64,000 nucleotides of DNA from Bacteroidales bacterium (GTDB taxonomy: Bacteria > Bacteroidota > Bacteroidia > Bacteroidales > UBA932): NCBI GenBank assembly GCA_017634595.1, contig JAGBNC010000015.1:124001-188000 (forward strand), written 5' to 3'. A program made the translations under genes and the position numbers. How positions within the stretch are numbered: position 1 is the first letter of the stretch; every line of letters starts with the position of its first letter. Of this stretch, positions 10,249 through 18,135 are shown piece after piece. A model generated the notes under the pieces. It ran no database searches and was not told the DNA's origin. It was given only the letters and a program-made list of their open reading frames with translations.

Positions 10249-11171
10249 TAAGCAAGAAAGCCTTGAAGCTTGTTTGGGAGTATATGGCTCTCACGATGGC
10301 ATGCTTTGTCTTCGCCATCAGTTGGGAGTGCTTCATGATTCCCAACGGCATGTCGGCCGGAGGCCTCATGGGTCTCAGTACCGTCATACAGTATGCTACC
10401 GGAGGTTTCATCCCGGCTCAATATACATACTTCACGCTCAATGCGTTGCTTATAATTGTGGCTGTGCTGGCCATGGGCATTGGCTTCGGCTTCAAGACAA
10501 TCTATTGCATCATTGTTTCTACTTTGGCTATGCAAGTCATGTCGGGTGCCGTATTCCTTCATTGCGTCCCAGGCGAGTTTTTCTTTGTCAAGGAAACAAT
10601 CCTTATCCCTGTGATTGCCGGTATGCTAGAGGCCGTGGGCATTGGCCTGGTGCTTCGTTATGGCGGCAGTACCGGGGGCACTGACATCATAGCCCTTATG
10701 GTCAATAAATACTGGCCGGTGTCACTCAGCAAGGCGTTCCTGATCTCCGACCTCATAGTTATTTCCCTGCTGTTGTTCCTGCCGGACAAGTCTTTCTCCG
10801 ATGCTTGCTACGGCGTGGTAGAGATAGTGACCTTCGCGCTGATCATTGATTTCGTGGTCGGTGGCCAGAAGTCTTCTTACCAGCTTATGGTCTTCTCCGA
10901 TAAGTATCAGGAAATTGCAGATCATATTGTCAACAAGATGGAGAGGGGAGTTACTGTGCTGGATGCCCAGGGCTGGTACACTAAGCAGTCAAGGAATGTA
11001 CTGCTTATCCTCATAAGCCAAAAAGAATTCCCTGCCCTATCCAGGGTTATCAAAGAAGTCGATCCCCGGGCGTTCATGTCCGTGTCGCCTACAAACAATG
11101 TTTATGGAGAAGGTTTTGACGAAATCAAGACCGGAATAAAAACAAATCGAAAGAAAAATGCCGCAAACTAA
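10245..11171 (+). CDS. YitT-family membrane protein, first copy
   Basis: 308 residues. The N-terminal 215 residues hold five or six membrane segments with the family's [15 protein letters not shown] loop (DUF161). A soluble C-terminal DUF2179 domain follows ([24 protein letters not shown]). YitT proteins are widespread in Firmicutes and Bacteroidetes and their transported substrate is not established. The start overlaps the leuS stop by 4 bases (ATGA), so translation is probably coupled. The next gene is a paralogue overlapping by 14 bases, which raises the possibility of a heteromeric complex. Confidence 0.9.
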   Translation: MISKKALKLVWEYMALTMACFVFAISWECFMIPNGMSAGGLMGLSTVIQYATGGFIPAQYTYFTLNALLIIVAVLAMGIGFGFKTIYCIIVSTLAMQVMSGAVFLHCVPGEFFFVKETILIPVIAGMLEAVGIGLVLRYGGSTGGTDIIALMVNKYWPVSLSKAFLISDLIVISLLLFLPDKSFSDACYGVVEIVTFALIIDFVVGGQKSSYQLMVFSDKYQEIADHIVNKMERGVTVLDAQGWYTKQSRNVLLILISQKEFPALSRVIKEVDPRAFMSVSPTNNVYGEGFDEIKTGIKTNRKKNAAN

Positions 11172-12120
11172 AAAAAATGCATTGGTAATTCTTAAAGAGT
11201 ATGGACTTATAGCTTTAGGCATCCTGCTCTATGTTACCGGCTGGAATCTTTTCCTCGTTCCCAACAATCTGGTAGGTGGTGGGGTGTCCGGTGTGGCAGC
11301 CATCGTACAGTATGCTACGAAAGGCCTGATCAAGATCGGTACTACTTACTTTTTTGTCAATGCCGTGCTGCTTGTCGTGGCTATGTTCATCCTCGGGAAG
11401 AGTTTCGGCGGCAAGACTGTATTTGCGGTGATTCTGGCTTCTGTGGGATTGAATGTACTCCAAGGCCTTATTCCTCAGGAAATCTGCCAGACCCTGGCTG
11501 TGGATAACGGCAAGCTGATGAGTACCATCATGGGCGGCATCTTGGTCGGCGTCGGAATAGGTATGACCATGTCTCAGGGCGGCAGTACCGGAGGTACTGA
11601 TATTATAGCACTGATAGTCAATAAGTACCGCAATGTTTCGCCGGGGCGGATGATAATGTGGATGGATGTGGTGATAATACTATCTTCGCTGCTGGTTCCG
11701 TCATATTCTGCTGAAGGGGAGTTGCTCCCCTGGACCGAAAAGGTTACGACGGTGGTATATGGTTTTATCCTCGTGGCAGTGAACAGCACGGTGATAGATA
11801 TGTACCTGTCGGGTTCGCGTCAGTCAGTGCAGCTGTTTATCCTTTCTCATAAGTATTCTGAGATTGCCGATGAGATTACTCACAATCTCCACCGCGGTGT
11901 GACCGTGCTTGACGGTAAGGGCTGGTACACCAAGCAAAGCACCGAAGTTTTGATGGTGCTTACTCGCAAATCTGACTTGAGCCTTTTGCTCAAGGTAGTC
12001 AAGTCTATCGACCCCAATGCTTTCCTGTCAGTGTCATCTGTCACCGGTGTCTATGGCAAAGGCTTTGATCAGATCAAGGAGAAAGTCAAGGTAAAAAAAG
12101 ATTTACCGAAAGGATCGTAA
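11158..12120 (+). CDS. YitT-family membrane protein, second copy
   Basis: 320 residues and a clear paralogue of the preceding gene: the same [17 protein letters not shown] loop after about five membrane spans, and the same C-terminal DUF2179 block (RGVTVLDGKGWYTKQSTEVLMVL). It carries an extra hydrophilic loop (SAEGELLPWTEK) before the last span. It overlaps the upstream copy by 14 bases and ends the operon that starts with the SPOR gene. The substrate is unknown. The pair probably arose by tandem duplication. Confidence 0.9.
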   Translation: MPQTKKNALVILKEYGLIALGILLYVTGWNLFLVPNNLVGGGVSGVAAIVQYATKGLIKIGTTYFFVNAVLLVVAMFILGKSFGGKTVFAVILASVGLNVLQGLIPQEICQTLAVDNGKLMSTIMGGILVGVGIGMTMSQGGSTGGTDIIALIVNKYRNVSPGRMIMWMDVVIILSSLLVPSYSAEGELLPWTEKVTTVVYGFILVAVNSTVIDMYLSGSRQSVQLFILSHKYSEIADEITHNLHRGVTVLDGKGWYTKQSTEVLMVLTRKSDLSLLLKVVKSIDPNAFLSVSSVTGVYGKGFDQIKEKVKVKKDLPKGS

Positions 12121-12170
12121 ACATTTGTAAAAACCACCTTGCAGACCACTCTGGAGTGCTTTTAAATACA

Positions 12171-12178
12171 TATTTTTG
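12171..12178 (+). promoter_or_regulatory. -7 promoter box for the AraC-type regulator
   Basis: TATTTTTG matches TAnnTTTG and ends 8 nt before the ATG at 12187, again leaving almost no leader. Confidence 0.55.
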
Positions 12179-12186
12179 GCTTCGCT

Positions 12187-13146
12187 ATGAAACTAAAAAT
12201 ATGTAAACACAGGCTTATACGTCTGCTCTCCCTATTTGTTGTTGTCTTACTTGCGATTCTTGATGTCTTGATGGGGAACGAAACAATCCCTGATTGCCTC
12301 AGAATTGATGTGTACTGTGCTACATTGCTTTTGATGCTGTACCCTGTTAATAAAGATTCGGTACACTTTTCTTTAGCAGTGTCTTTGTCATCGCTGGCGT
12401 TGTTTATTCTTTTAAAGGTCTTGAGGACCCCCGGATGGCTGCTCTTGACTTGCGCGCAGCTGGTGATTCTCTTTTCCGGGGTGCATAAAGTGAAATTCAA
12501 ATATGCGGAGATCCCTCCTTTGTTTCATGTGTCTGCTGTTTGGGGCGGTGTAGAAGACTACATGCACTTGTTCCATGTCGCAGTGTTTCTGTCATTGGGC
12601 TTTCTTATTGTCGCCCCTGTTGGTTCGGCACTGTGGTCATGGCTGTCCCTCGCTCTTGCAGCGTTGTTCTACTCGGTCCAGTATTACCGAGTGTTCACTC
12701 GCTCTACTGTGCTTCTCGGTGCCCGTAAGGAAGAACAAATCAAAAGTGGCCAAAGGGGCTCTGAATTCAAGCAGCCAGTGCAGTATGTCGATTCAGACTG
12801 TCGTTCGGCAGTTCTTTTCAATGAAGTGGTACGTATAATGGAAGTACGAAAGCCGTATCTTCAAGATGATTTTTCAGTCGATGATCTGGCTAGGATGACG
12901 CATACCAATCGTTTGTACCTGTCGCGTTCAATAAATTTCCATTCCGGCCGCAATTTCAATCAGCTTGTGAATCATTATCGCATTAAGTATGCTGTGGCAC
13001 TATTGAAAAAGGACCCCGGACTGAAGATGAATGAATTGTCACAAATGTGCGGATTCCATACCGTGGTGTCGTTCAATATGGCATTCAAGCTGAATGAGCG
13101 CATGACGCCAAGCGAATATGCCCGCTCATTGAAAACAATCAATTGA
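12187..13146 (+). CDS. membrane-anchored AraC-family regulator
   Basis: 319 residues. The N-terminal half (to about residue 175) is hydrophobic, with about six predicted membrane spans and no recognisable ligand domain. The C-terminal 110 residues form an AraC/XylS DNA-binding domain with two helix-turn-helix units: DDFSVDDLARMTHTNRLYLSR, then MNELSQMCGFHTVVSFNMAFK, ending in MTPSEYARSL. This layout (membrane sensor plus AraC domain) is known in Bacteroidetes. The target genes are not evident. It has its own promoter box and its stop lies 5 bp from the convergent pseudouridine synthase gene. Confidence 0.85.
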   Translation: MKLKICKHRLIRLLSLFVVVLLAILDVLMGNETIPDCLRIDVYCATLLLMLYPVNKDSVHFSLAVSLSSLALFILLKVLRTPGWLLLTCAQLVILFSGVHKVKFKYAEIPPLFHVSAVWGGVEDYMHLFHVAVFLSLGFLIVAPVGSALWSWLSLALAALFYSVQYYRVFTRSTVLLGARKEEQIKSGQRGSEFKQPVQYVDSDCRSAVLFNEVVRIMEVRKPYLQDDFSVDDLARMTHTNRLYLSRSINFHSGRNFNQLVNHYRIKYAVALLKKDPGLKMNELSQMCGFHTVVSFNMAFKLNERMTPSEYARSLKTIN

Positions 13147-13151
13147 GACGC

Positions 13152-13850
13152 CTAGATGCCCGGCCAGCTGGAGGGCGGGGGAGCGATGATGTGCACTTCG
13201 GTGTGCTTGACCGGATGTTCGAAGCGAATTTCATGGGCGTGAAGACATATACCTCCGTCCGGATTGGACCTTGGGGCTCCGTATTTCAGGTCGCCTTTGA
13301 TGGGACATCCGATATTACCGAGCTGGCATCTAATCTGGTGGTGCCGTCCTGTGAGTAGTTCCACTTCTACAAGGTGGTAGTGGTCGCTGCTCCTGAGGTA
13401 TCGGTATTTCAGTTTTGCCAGTTTGGCTCCCGGGCGCTCGGTGGTGACGTAGGATTTGTTTTTGGGCTCGTTCTTTATAAGCCAGTCTTCCAACATACCC
13501 TCGGCCGGGTCAGGCTTGGCCGTGCACAAGGCCCAGTAGGTCTTGTGGGCGCAGCCATCTCGAAATATTACACCGAGCCGGCCCAGAGCCTTGCTGGTCT
13601 TGGCCAGGACGCATATGCCGCTGACAGGACGGTCCAGACGGTGCGGAATACCAAGGAATACTTGGCCAGGCTTATTGTCACGGGCCGCTATGAACGCCTT
13701 GTAGGTGTCTGCGAGGCATTCGTCGCCAGTTTTGTCTCCTTGTATAATCTCTCCGTTCCTTTTGTTGACTATCAATAGATGGTTGTCTTCATAGAGGATG
13801 CGGGAGGCCAGGTCGGCATATTCTGTTTCTGTCAACTGTCGGTATGTCAT
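13152..13850 (-). CDS. RluA-family pseudouridine synthase
   Basis: 232 residues from ATG at 13850. The catalytic motif HRLDRPVSG is intact, with the active Asp at residue 73. Later family motifs are present: [33 protein letters not shown] and [11 protein letters not shown]. There is no S4 domain, so it belongs to the compact RluA group that modifies rRNA or tRNA; the target base cannot be told. A TTG at 13857-13859 would extend the protein by 3 residues, but it is part of the -7 box. The gene is divergent from dnaK. Confidence 0.9.
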   Translation of the reverse strand: MTYRQLTETEYADLASRILYEDNHLLIVNKRNGEIIQGDKTGDECLADTYKAFIAARDNKPGQVFLGIPHRLDRPVSGICVLAKTSKALGRLGVIFRDGCAHKTYWALCTAKPDPAEGMLEDWLIKNEPKNKSYVTTERPGAKLAKLKYRYLRSSDHYHLVEVELLTGRHHQIRCQLGNIGCPIKGDLKYGAPRSNPDGGICLHAHEIRFEHPVKHTEVHIIAPPPSSWPGI

Positions 13851-13856
13851 AGGCGG

Positions 13857-13864
13857 CAAAGATA
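13857..13864 (-). promoter_or_regulatory. -7 promoter box for the pseudouridine synthase
   Basis: The complement reads TATCTTTG, a full match to TAnnTTTG, ending 6 nt before the ATG at 13850. Confidence 0.6.
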
Positions 13865-13873
13865 CGCAAAATA

Positions 13874-13886
13874 TGACAATTTGTCA
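13874..13886. promoter_or_regulatory. perfect 13-bp palindrome between the pseudouridine synthase gene and dnaK
   Basis: TGACAATTTGTCA is a perfect 6+1+6 inverted repeat. It lies about 10 bp behind the minus-strand -7 box and 104 bp before the dnaK start. It is not the CIRCE element. It could be an operator for either gene. Confidence 0.35.
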
Positions 13887-13989
13887 CAAAATAGCCGTTG
13901 GCAAAGGATTTGATGTTTCAAGACGCGGACCGAGCTCCGGAAGCGGCGCGAGGTACCGGATAAAAGAAAAACAAAAAGGAATTAAGAAT

Positions 13990-15939
13990 ATGGGAAAAAT
14001 TATTGGAATCGATCTTGGCACCACCAATTCGTGCGTAGCCGTAATGGAAGGCAACCAGCCTACAGTAATTATTAATGATGAAGGCGCCCGTACCACTCCT
14101 TCAGTGGTGGCATTCACCGACGGCGGCGAGCGTAAAGTCGGCTCGCCAGCAAAACGACAGGCTATTACCAACCCTAAGAATACTATCTTCTCCATCAAGA
14201 GGTTCATGGGCGAGACCTATGATCAGGTGAGCAAAGAGGTTGCGCGTGTACCATACAACGTGGCACGCGGCGAGAACAATACTCCTCGTGTTGACATCAA
14301 CGGAAGGCTGTACAGCCCTCAGGAGATATCTGCAATCATTCTTCAGAAGATGAAGAAAACCGCCGAGGATTACCTCCGCCAGCCTGTCACAGAGGCTGTC
14401 ATCACCGTGCCTGCATACTTCTCCGACAGTCAGCGTCAGGCTACCAAGGAAGCAGGCAAGATTGCGGGCCTGGATGTAAAACGTATCATCAATGAGCCTA
14501 CAGCTGCAGCACTTGCTTACGGTCTTGACAAGAAGAACAAGAATATGAAGGTGGCAGTCTATGACCTTGGCGGCGGTACCTTCGATATCTCCATCCTTGA
14601 ACTTGGCGACGGTGTATTCGAAGTTCGTTCAACCAACGGTGACACCCACCTCGGCGGTGACGATTTCGACCAGGCCATCATCGACTGGCTTGCCGGTGAA
14701 TTCGCGTCCGAGAACGGCGGCATGGACCTGAAGAAGGATCCTATGGCCCTCCAGAGGCTTAAGGAAGCTGCCGAGAAGGCAAAGATTGAGCTTTCCAATG
14801 CTGCCAGCGCAGAAATCAACCTTCCTTACATCACTGCGGTCGACGGCATGCCGAAGCACCTCGTAAAGACCCTCAGCCGTGCTAAGTTCGAAGCTCTTTG
14901 CGACGATTTGTTCCGCCGCAGCATCGAGCCTTGCCGCAAGGCCCTCGAGGATGCAAAACTCAGCGCATCCCAGATTGACGAAGTCCTGCTCGTAGGTGGT
15001 TCGACACGTATCCCCAAGGTGCAGCAGATGGTGAAGGAGTTCTTCGGCAAGGAGCCCAACAAGAGCGTCAACCCCGACGAGGTGGTGGCCATCGGTGCTG
15101 CTATCCAGGGCGGTGTGCTTACCGGCGATGTCAAGGATGTTCTTCTTCTCGATGTTACTCCTCTGAGCCTCGGTATCGAGACATTGGGCGGTGTAATGAC
15201 CAAACTCATCGAGTCCAATACTACTATCCCGGCCAAGAAGAGCCAGGTGTTCAGTACTGCGGCCGACAACCAGCCTTCAGTTGAAATCAGGGTACTTCAG
15301 GGCGAGCGTCCCATGGCAAAGGATAACAAGCAGATTGGTGTGTTCCATCTGGACGGAATCGCTCCAGCACCGCGTGGCATACCTCAGATTGAGGTCAGCT
15401 TCGATATCGACGCCAACGGTATTCTGAGCGTGTCTGCACGCGACAAGGCAACCGGCAAGGAGCAGAGCATACGTATCGAGGCCTCCAGCGGCCTTAGCGA
15501 TGCTGAGATCCAGCGCATGCGTGATGAGGCGAAGGCCAATGAAGAGGCGGATAAGGCAGAGAAAGAGCGCGTTGACAAGATCAACAATGCCGATGCCATG
15601 GTGTTCCAGACAGAGAAGAACCTCAAGGAGTACGGCGACAAGATTCCTGCCGAGAAGAAGAGCGCGATCGAGAATGCTTGCTCCGAGCTTAAAAAGGCTG
15701 TCGAGGCCAAGGACCTGAGTGCCATCGAAAGGTGGAATTCAGAGCTCGAGACCGCATGGCATGCGGCTTCTGAAGATATGGCCAAGGCAGCTCAGGGAGG
15801 TGCCCAGGGTGGCCCTCAGGGCGGATTTGGCGGCAACGGCGGCGGATTCAACCCCGGCGGTGAAGGCTCCGGATTCGGCGGAGGCTCCCAGAGTGGTCCC
15901 GGTCCGGATTATGGGAACGGGCAGCCGGATGAACAATAG
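13990..15939 (+). CDS. dnaK: chaperone protein DnaK (Hsp70)
   Basis: 649 residues from ATG at 13990, chosen because [21 protein letters not shown] is the conserved Hsp70 start; upstream in-frame codons encode nothing recognisable. The nucleotide-binding domain shows [13 protein letters not shown] and [12 protein letters not shown]. The substrate-binding domain begins near [14 protein letters not shown] and is followed by the helical lid. The last 45 or so residues are a Gly/Gln/Pro-rich tail ending in GNGQPDEQ, without the acidic EEVK-type end seen in many DnaKs. No dnaJ or grpE is adjacent. A Rho-independent terminator follows at 16015-16037. Confidence 0.97.
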   Translation: MGKIIGIDLGTTNSCVAVMEGNQPTVIINDEGARTTPSVVAFTDGGERKVGSPAKRQAITNPKNTIFSIKRFMGETYDQVSKEVARVPYNVARGENNTPRVDINGRLYSPQEISAIILQKMKKTAEDYLRQPVTEAVITVPAYFSDSQRQATKEAGKIAGLDVKRIINEPTAAALAYGLDKKNKNMKVAVYDLGGGTFDISILELGDGVFEVRSTNGDTHLGGDDFDQAIIDWLAGEFASENGGMDLKKDPMALQRLKEAAEKAKIELSNAASAEINLPYITAVDGMPKHLVKTLSRAKFEALCDDLFRRSIEPCRKALEDAKLSASQIDEVLLVGGSTRIPKVQQMVKEFFGKEPNKSVNPDEVVAIGAAIQGGVLTGDVKDVLLLDVTPLSLGIETLGGVMTKLIESNTTIPAKKSQVFSTAADNQPSVEIRVLQGERPMAKDNKQIGVFHLDGIAPAPRGIPQIEVSFDIDANGILSVSARDKATGKEQSIRIEASSGLSDAEIQRMRDEAKANEEADKAEKERVDKINNADAMVFQTEKNLKEYGDKIPAEKKSAIENACSELKKAVEAKDLSAIERWNSELETAWHAASEDMAKAAQGGAQGGPQGGFGGNGGGFNPGGEGSGFGGGSQSGPGPDYGNGQPDEQ

Positions 15940-15983
15940 TTCGTCACCGAATTACAATCCCCCTGCACCTCCAGGGGACTGAG
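15939..15983 (+). repeat. 45-bp direct repeat, copy 1 (overlaps the dnaK stop)
   Basis: 41 of 45 bases match copy 2 at 16041-16085. Each copy contains the inverted repeat CCCCTG-N6-CAGGGG. Read in one frame this copy encodes SSPNYNPPAPPGD and a stop, and a 17-codon ORF with an ATG runs from 15929 to 15982. Whether it is translated is unknown. Confidence 0.7.
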
Positions 15984-16014
15984 GGACGGACCCCTCAGAC
16001 ACCCTGTAACGAAT

Positions 16015-16037
16015 GGCAGCTTCGGCTGCCTTTTTTT
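16015..16037 (+). terminator. Rho-independent terminator of dnaK
   Basis: GGCAGC, loop TTCG, GCTGCC, then seven T residues. It is a perfect 6-bp stem with a UUCG tetraloop, located between the two copies of the 45-bp repeat. Confidence 0.9.
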
Positions 16038-16040
16038 ATT

Positions 16041-16085
16041 GTTCGTCACCGAACTACGATCCCCCTGCTCCCCCAGGGGACTGAG
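16041..16085 (+). repeat. 45-bp direct repeat, copy 2
   Basis: Differs from copy 1 at four positions. In the shared frame three of these are silent third-base changes and one turns Asn into Asp, so this copy would encode SSPNYDPPAPPGD and a stop. An in-frame ATG lies at 16013, inside the terminator stem. The CCCCTG/CAGGGG inverted repeat is retained with a changed loop. Confidence 0.7.
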
Positions 16086-16108
16086 TATGTATCGCTTTCT
16101 TTCTGGAG

Positions 16109-16130
16109 AAATACCAATATGTTGGTATTT
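16109..16130. promoter_or_regulatory. 9-bp inverted repeat upstream of the fimbrillin-like gene
   Basis: AAATACCAA, spacer TATG, TTGGTATTT: a perfect palindrome ending 20 bp before the -7 box at 16151, so it covers the expected -33 region. A candidate operator. Confidence 0.4.
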
Positions 16131-16150
16131 GCAGATATCTTTAATAGTAG

Positions 16151-16158
16151 TATCTTTG
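16151..16158 (+). promoter_or_regulatory. -7 promoter box for the fimbrillin-like gene
   Basis: TATCTTTG matches TAnnTTTG and ends 35 nt before the ATG at 16194. Confidence 0.6.
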
Positions 16159-16193
16159 GCATCTATTAGTGTTTTTAAAATTATTATTGGTCT

Positions 16194-17123
16194 ATGAAAA
16201 CAATTAGATTTGTTGCAATGCTTGCCTTAACGGTAGCTGTGATGGCTTCTTGCAAAAAGGAACCTCAGGATGTGAAAATAGTTGGTGATATCACCCTCAC
16301 CGGTGAATACACAACTTATTTACATGGCGGTAACGGCTGGCTGGAAAGCGATGTACTCGGTGTCTTTGTGACATCCGACGGCTTCCCCCAGAAGAATCTC
16401 GAATACAAGCCTTCCGAGGTCTTGAAAATGGTAGAATCTCCTTATGTGCCCGGTTATTTCATTCCCGGTGACCCTGTTGGCAATGTGACCCTTACTCCGG
16501 CCGGTACTGCAGCTGGCTTCAAGGCAGGAGAGCATAATATCTATGCCTATGTCCCTTACGCAGCCGGAAACGAAGACCTTAAAGCGATTCCTCTGCCCGA
16601 CCTTACTGTTCAGAACCCTGTTCCCGATCAGTACACTCCCGATGCCAAATATAATTTTGCATACGCTTCAATTGCACCGTTCAGCGAGTACAGCGCAGCC
16701 GCCAAGGACTTCGGCAATTTCAAATCCGCTTTTGTCCAGATGACCGTTCCTTCTCCTGACTTCCCTGCAGAAGTTGAAGGAAAGAAACTTACCAAGGTAG
16801 TAGTGTCAGCTGGCAGCAGCATTGCCACCAAGAAGGCCACCATCGATATTACCAACGGCCAGATCACTGGAGATACTGCTAATTCTATTGAATATGTCTT
16901 TGCCGGAGAGGGTGAGGTCCTTACAAAGGGATTCTTTGGCATCAGCGCCCCCACTCTTTATCTTGTCCTGAGCATTGATGAAGATGCGGCCCTCGCAACT
17001 ACCTTCACCTTCAAATATGTCGTTGACGGCAAGGAGTACACCTGCAGCGGTCGTCCAATCGGCAAGGACAGCAAGATGTACACGGAAGGCAATCTGAATA
17101 TGTACGGCAGCCTTGCTTTCTGA
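16194..17123 (+). CDS. fimbrillin-like surface lipoprotein
   Basis: 309 residues with a signal peptide and lipobox MASC (Cys20). The body is beta-rich. Segments such as GWLESDVLGVFV, AAGFKAGEHNIYAYVPYAAG, FGNFKSAFVQMTV and the two paired lobes resemble the Bacteroidetes fimbrillin/FimA-Mfa superfamily, whose members are exported as lipoproteins and form pili or attach to the surface. The match is by overall pattern, so family membership is tentative. It is flanked by its own promoter and a terminator at 17168-17197, so it is probably transcribed alone. No fimbrial anchor or tip genes lie beside it. Confidence 0.6.
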   Translation: MKTIRFVAMLALTVAVMASCKKEPQDVKIVGDITLTGEYTTYLHGGNGWLESDVLGVFVTSDGFPQKNLEYKPSEVLKMVESPYVPGYFIPGDPVGNVTLTPAGTAAGFKAGEHNIYAYVPYAAGNEDLKAIPLPDLTVQNPVPDQYTPDAKYNFAYASIAPFSEYSAAAKDFGNFKSAFVQMTVPSPDFPAEVEGKKLTKVVVSAGSSIATKKATIDITNGQITGDTANSIEYVFAGEGEVLTKGFFGISAPTLYLVLSIDEDAALATTFTFKYVVDGKEYTCSGRPIGKDSKMYTEGNLNMYGSLAF

Positions 17124-17167
17124 TAAGCAAAATCGGCAGTCTTTAATTATCAATTAAATAATTAAAT

Positions 17168-17197
17168 GGCGACAGCCCGAAAAGGGCTGCCGCCTTT
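17168..17197 (+). terminator. terminator after the fimbrillin-like gene
   Basis: GGCGACAGCCC, loop GAAAA, GGGCTGCCGCC, then TTT. An 11-position stem with one A/C mismatch. It ends 2 nt before the ABC ATPase start codon, so it separates the two units or attenuates the operon. Confidence 0.75.
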
Positions 17198-17199
17198 CA

Positions 17200-18135
17200 A
17201 TGAAAATGGCAATAGTCACAGTAGAACACCTGTCACATAGATATGCCCTGCAATGGGCTGTGCGTGATGTATCTTTCAGCATCGAAGAATGCGGGGTCAC
17301 CGGTCTTCTTGGCTCAAACGGAGCCGGCAAATCAACAATAATGAACGTGATCTGCGGGGCCCTTTCGCCCACGGCCGGTAAAGTGATAATAGGCGGTCAT
17401 AACATCGCCACCGATCCGGTGGCTGCCAAGGCGTGCATCGGTTTCCTCCCGCAGCGTCCACCTCTTTACGGAGATCTTACGGTGAGTGAATACCTGGTGT
17501 TCGCTGCAAGGCTGCGCGATATGAAGGAAAAAGATATTCCCCAGGCTGTGGAGTCTGTACTTCGTCGTTGCGGCCTTACGGACTATGCTAAGCGCCTTAT
17601 ACGCAATCTTTCCGGAGGTTATCAACAGCGCGTCGGAATTGCCCAGGCCATAATACACAATCCAGCCCTCGTGGTTATGGATGAACCTACCAACGGTCTG
17701 GACCCCAATCAGATAATGGAGGTCCGCAAACTCATTACAGACATTTCAAAGGACCGTGCGGTGCTTATTTCTACCCACATCCTTTCGGAAGTACAGGCAC
17801 TGTGCAGCCGCATAATGATGATTGAGCACGGCTCGCTGGTGTTCAACGGCACTATGGACGAGTTCGATTCTTCTGTGCGTCCCGACAGTTTTGTGATATC
17901 GCTGGAAAGAGCCCCGCTTGAAGAGGAAATGATGAAAGTCCCCGGCGTTCTTAGAGTCGAGCCGCTTTCGGAATATGGCGACCGCTTCCGGGTGATCTAC
18001 GACGGCGACCGTGAAACTTTGAGCAGGATGGCTGCAGCCGCTGTGGACGGCGGATGGGGACTATACGGAATAGGAGTCGAGAAAACTTCGATGAACGACA
18101 TTTTCGCCCATCTTGCAGCAACGGGGAAGAGATGA
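17200..18135 (+). CDS. GldA-like ABC transporter ATPase
   Basis: 311 residues. ATP-binding subunit with Walker A GSNGAGKS (38-45), Q-loop LPQRPPLYG, signature LSGGY (137-141), Walker B LVVMDEP with the D-loop NGLDPNQ, and H-loop STHIL. A C-terminal extension of about 90 residues follows. Together with the GldF/GldG-type permeases downstream, this matches the GldA type of Bacteroidetes exporter, which also occurs outside gliding species. A second in-frame ATG at 17206 could be the start. No promoter box is obvious, and a terminator hairpin ends directly upstream. Its stop overlaps the permease start (ATGATGA). Confidence 0.93.
   Translation: MKMAIVTVEHLSHRYALQWAVRDVSFSIEECGVTGLLGSNGAGKSTIMNVICGALSPTAGKVIIGGHNIATDPVAAKACIGFLPQRPPLYGDLTVSEYLVFAARLRDMKEKDIPQAVESVLRRCGLTDYAKRLIRNLSGGYQQRVGIAQAIIHNPALVVMDEPTNGLDPNQIMEVRKLITDISKDRAVLISTHILSEVQALCSRIMMIEHGSLVFNGTMDEFDSSVRPDSFVISLERAPLEEEMMKVPGVLRVEPLSEYGDRFRVIYDGDRETLSRMAAAAVDGGWGLYGIGVEKTSMNDIFAHLAATGKR

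Noticed and set aside
13874-13886. CIRCE/HrcA site upstream of dnaK
   Set aside because: The sequence does not match TTAGCACTC-N9-GAGTGCTAA.
13798-13989. N-terminal extension of DnaK by 64 residues
   Set aside because: The extension crosses the pseudouridine synthase start and promoter and lacks conserved sequence; Hsp70 begins at [10 protein letters not shown].
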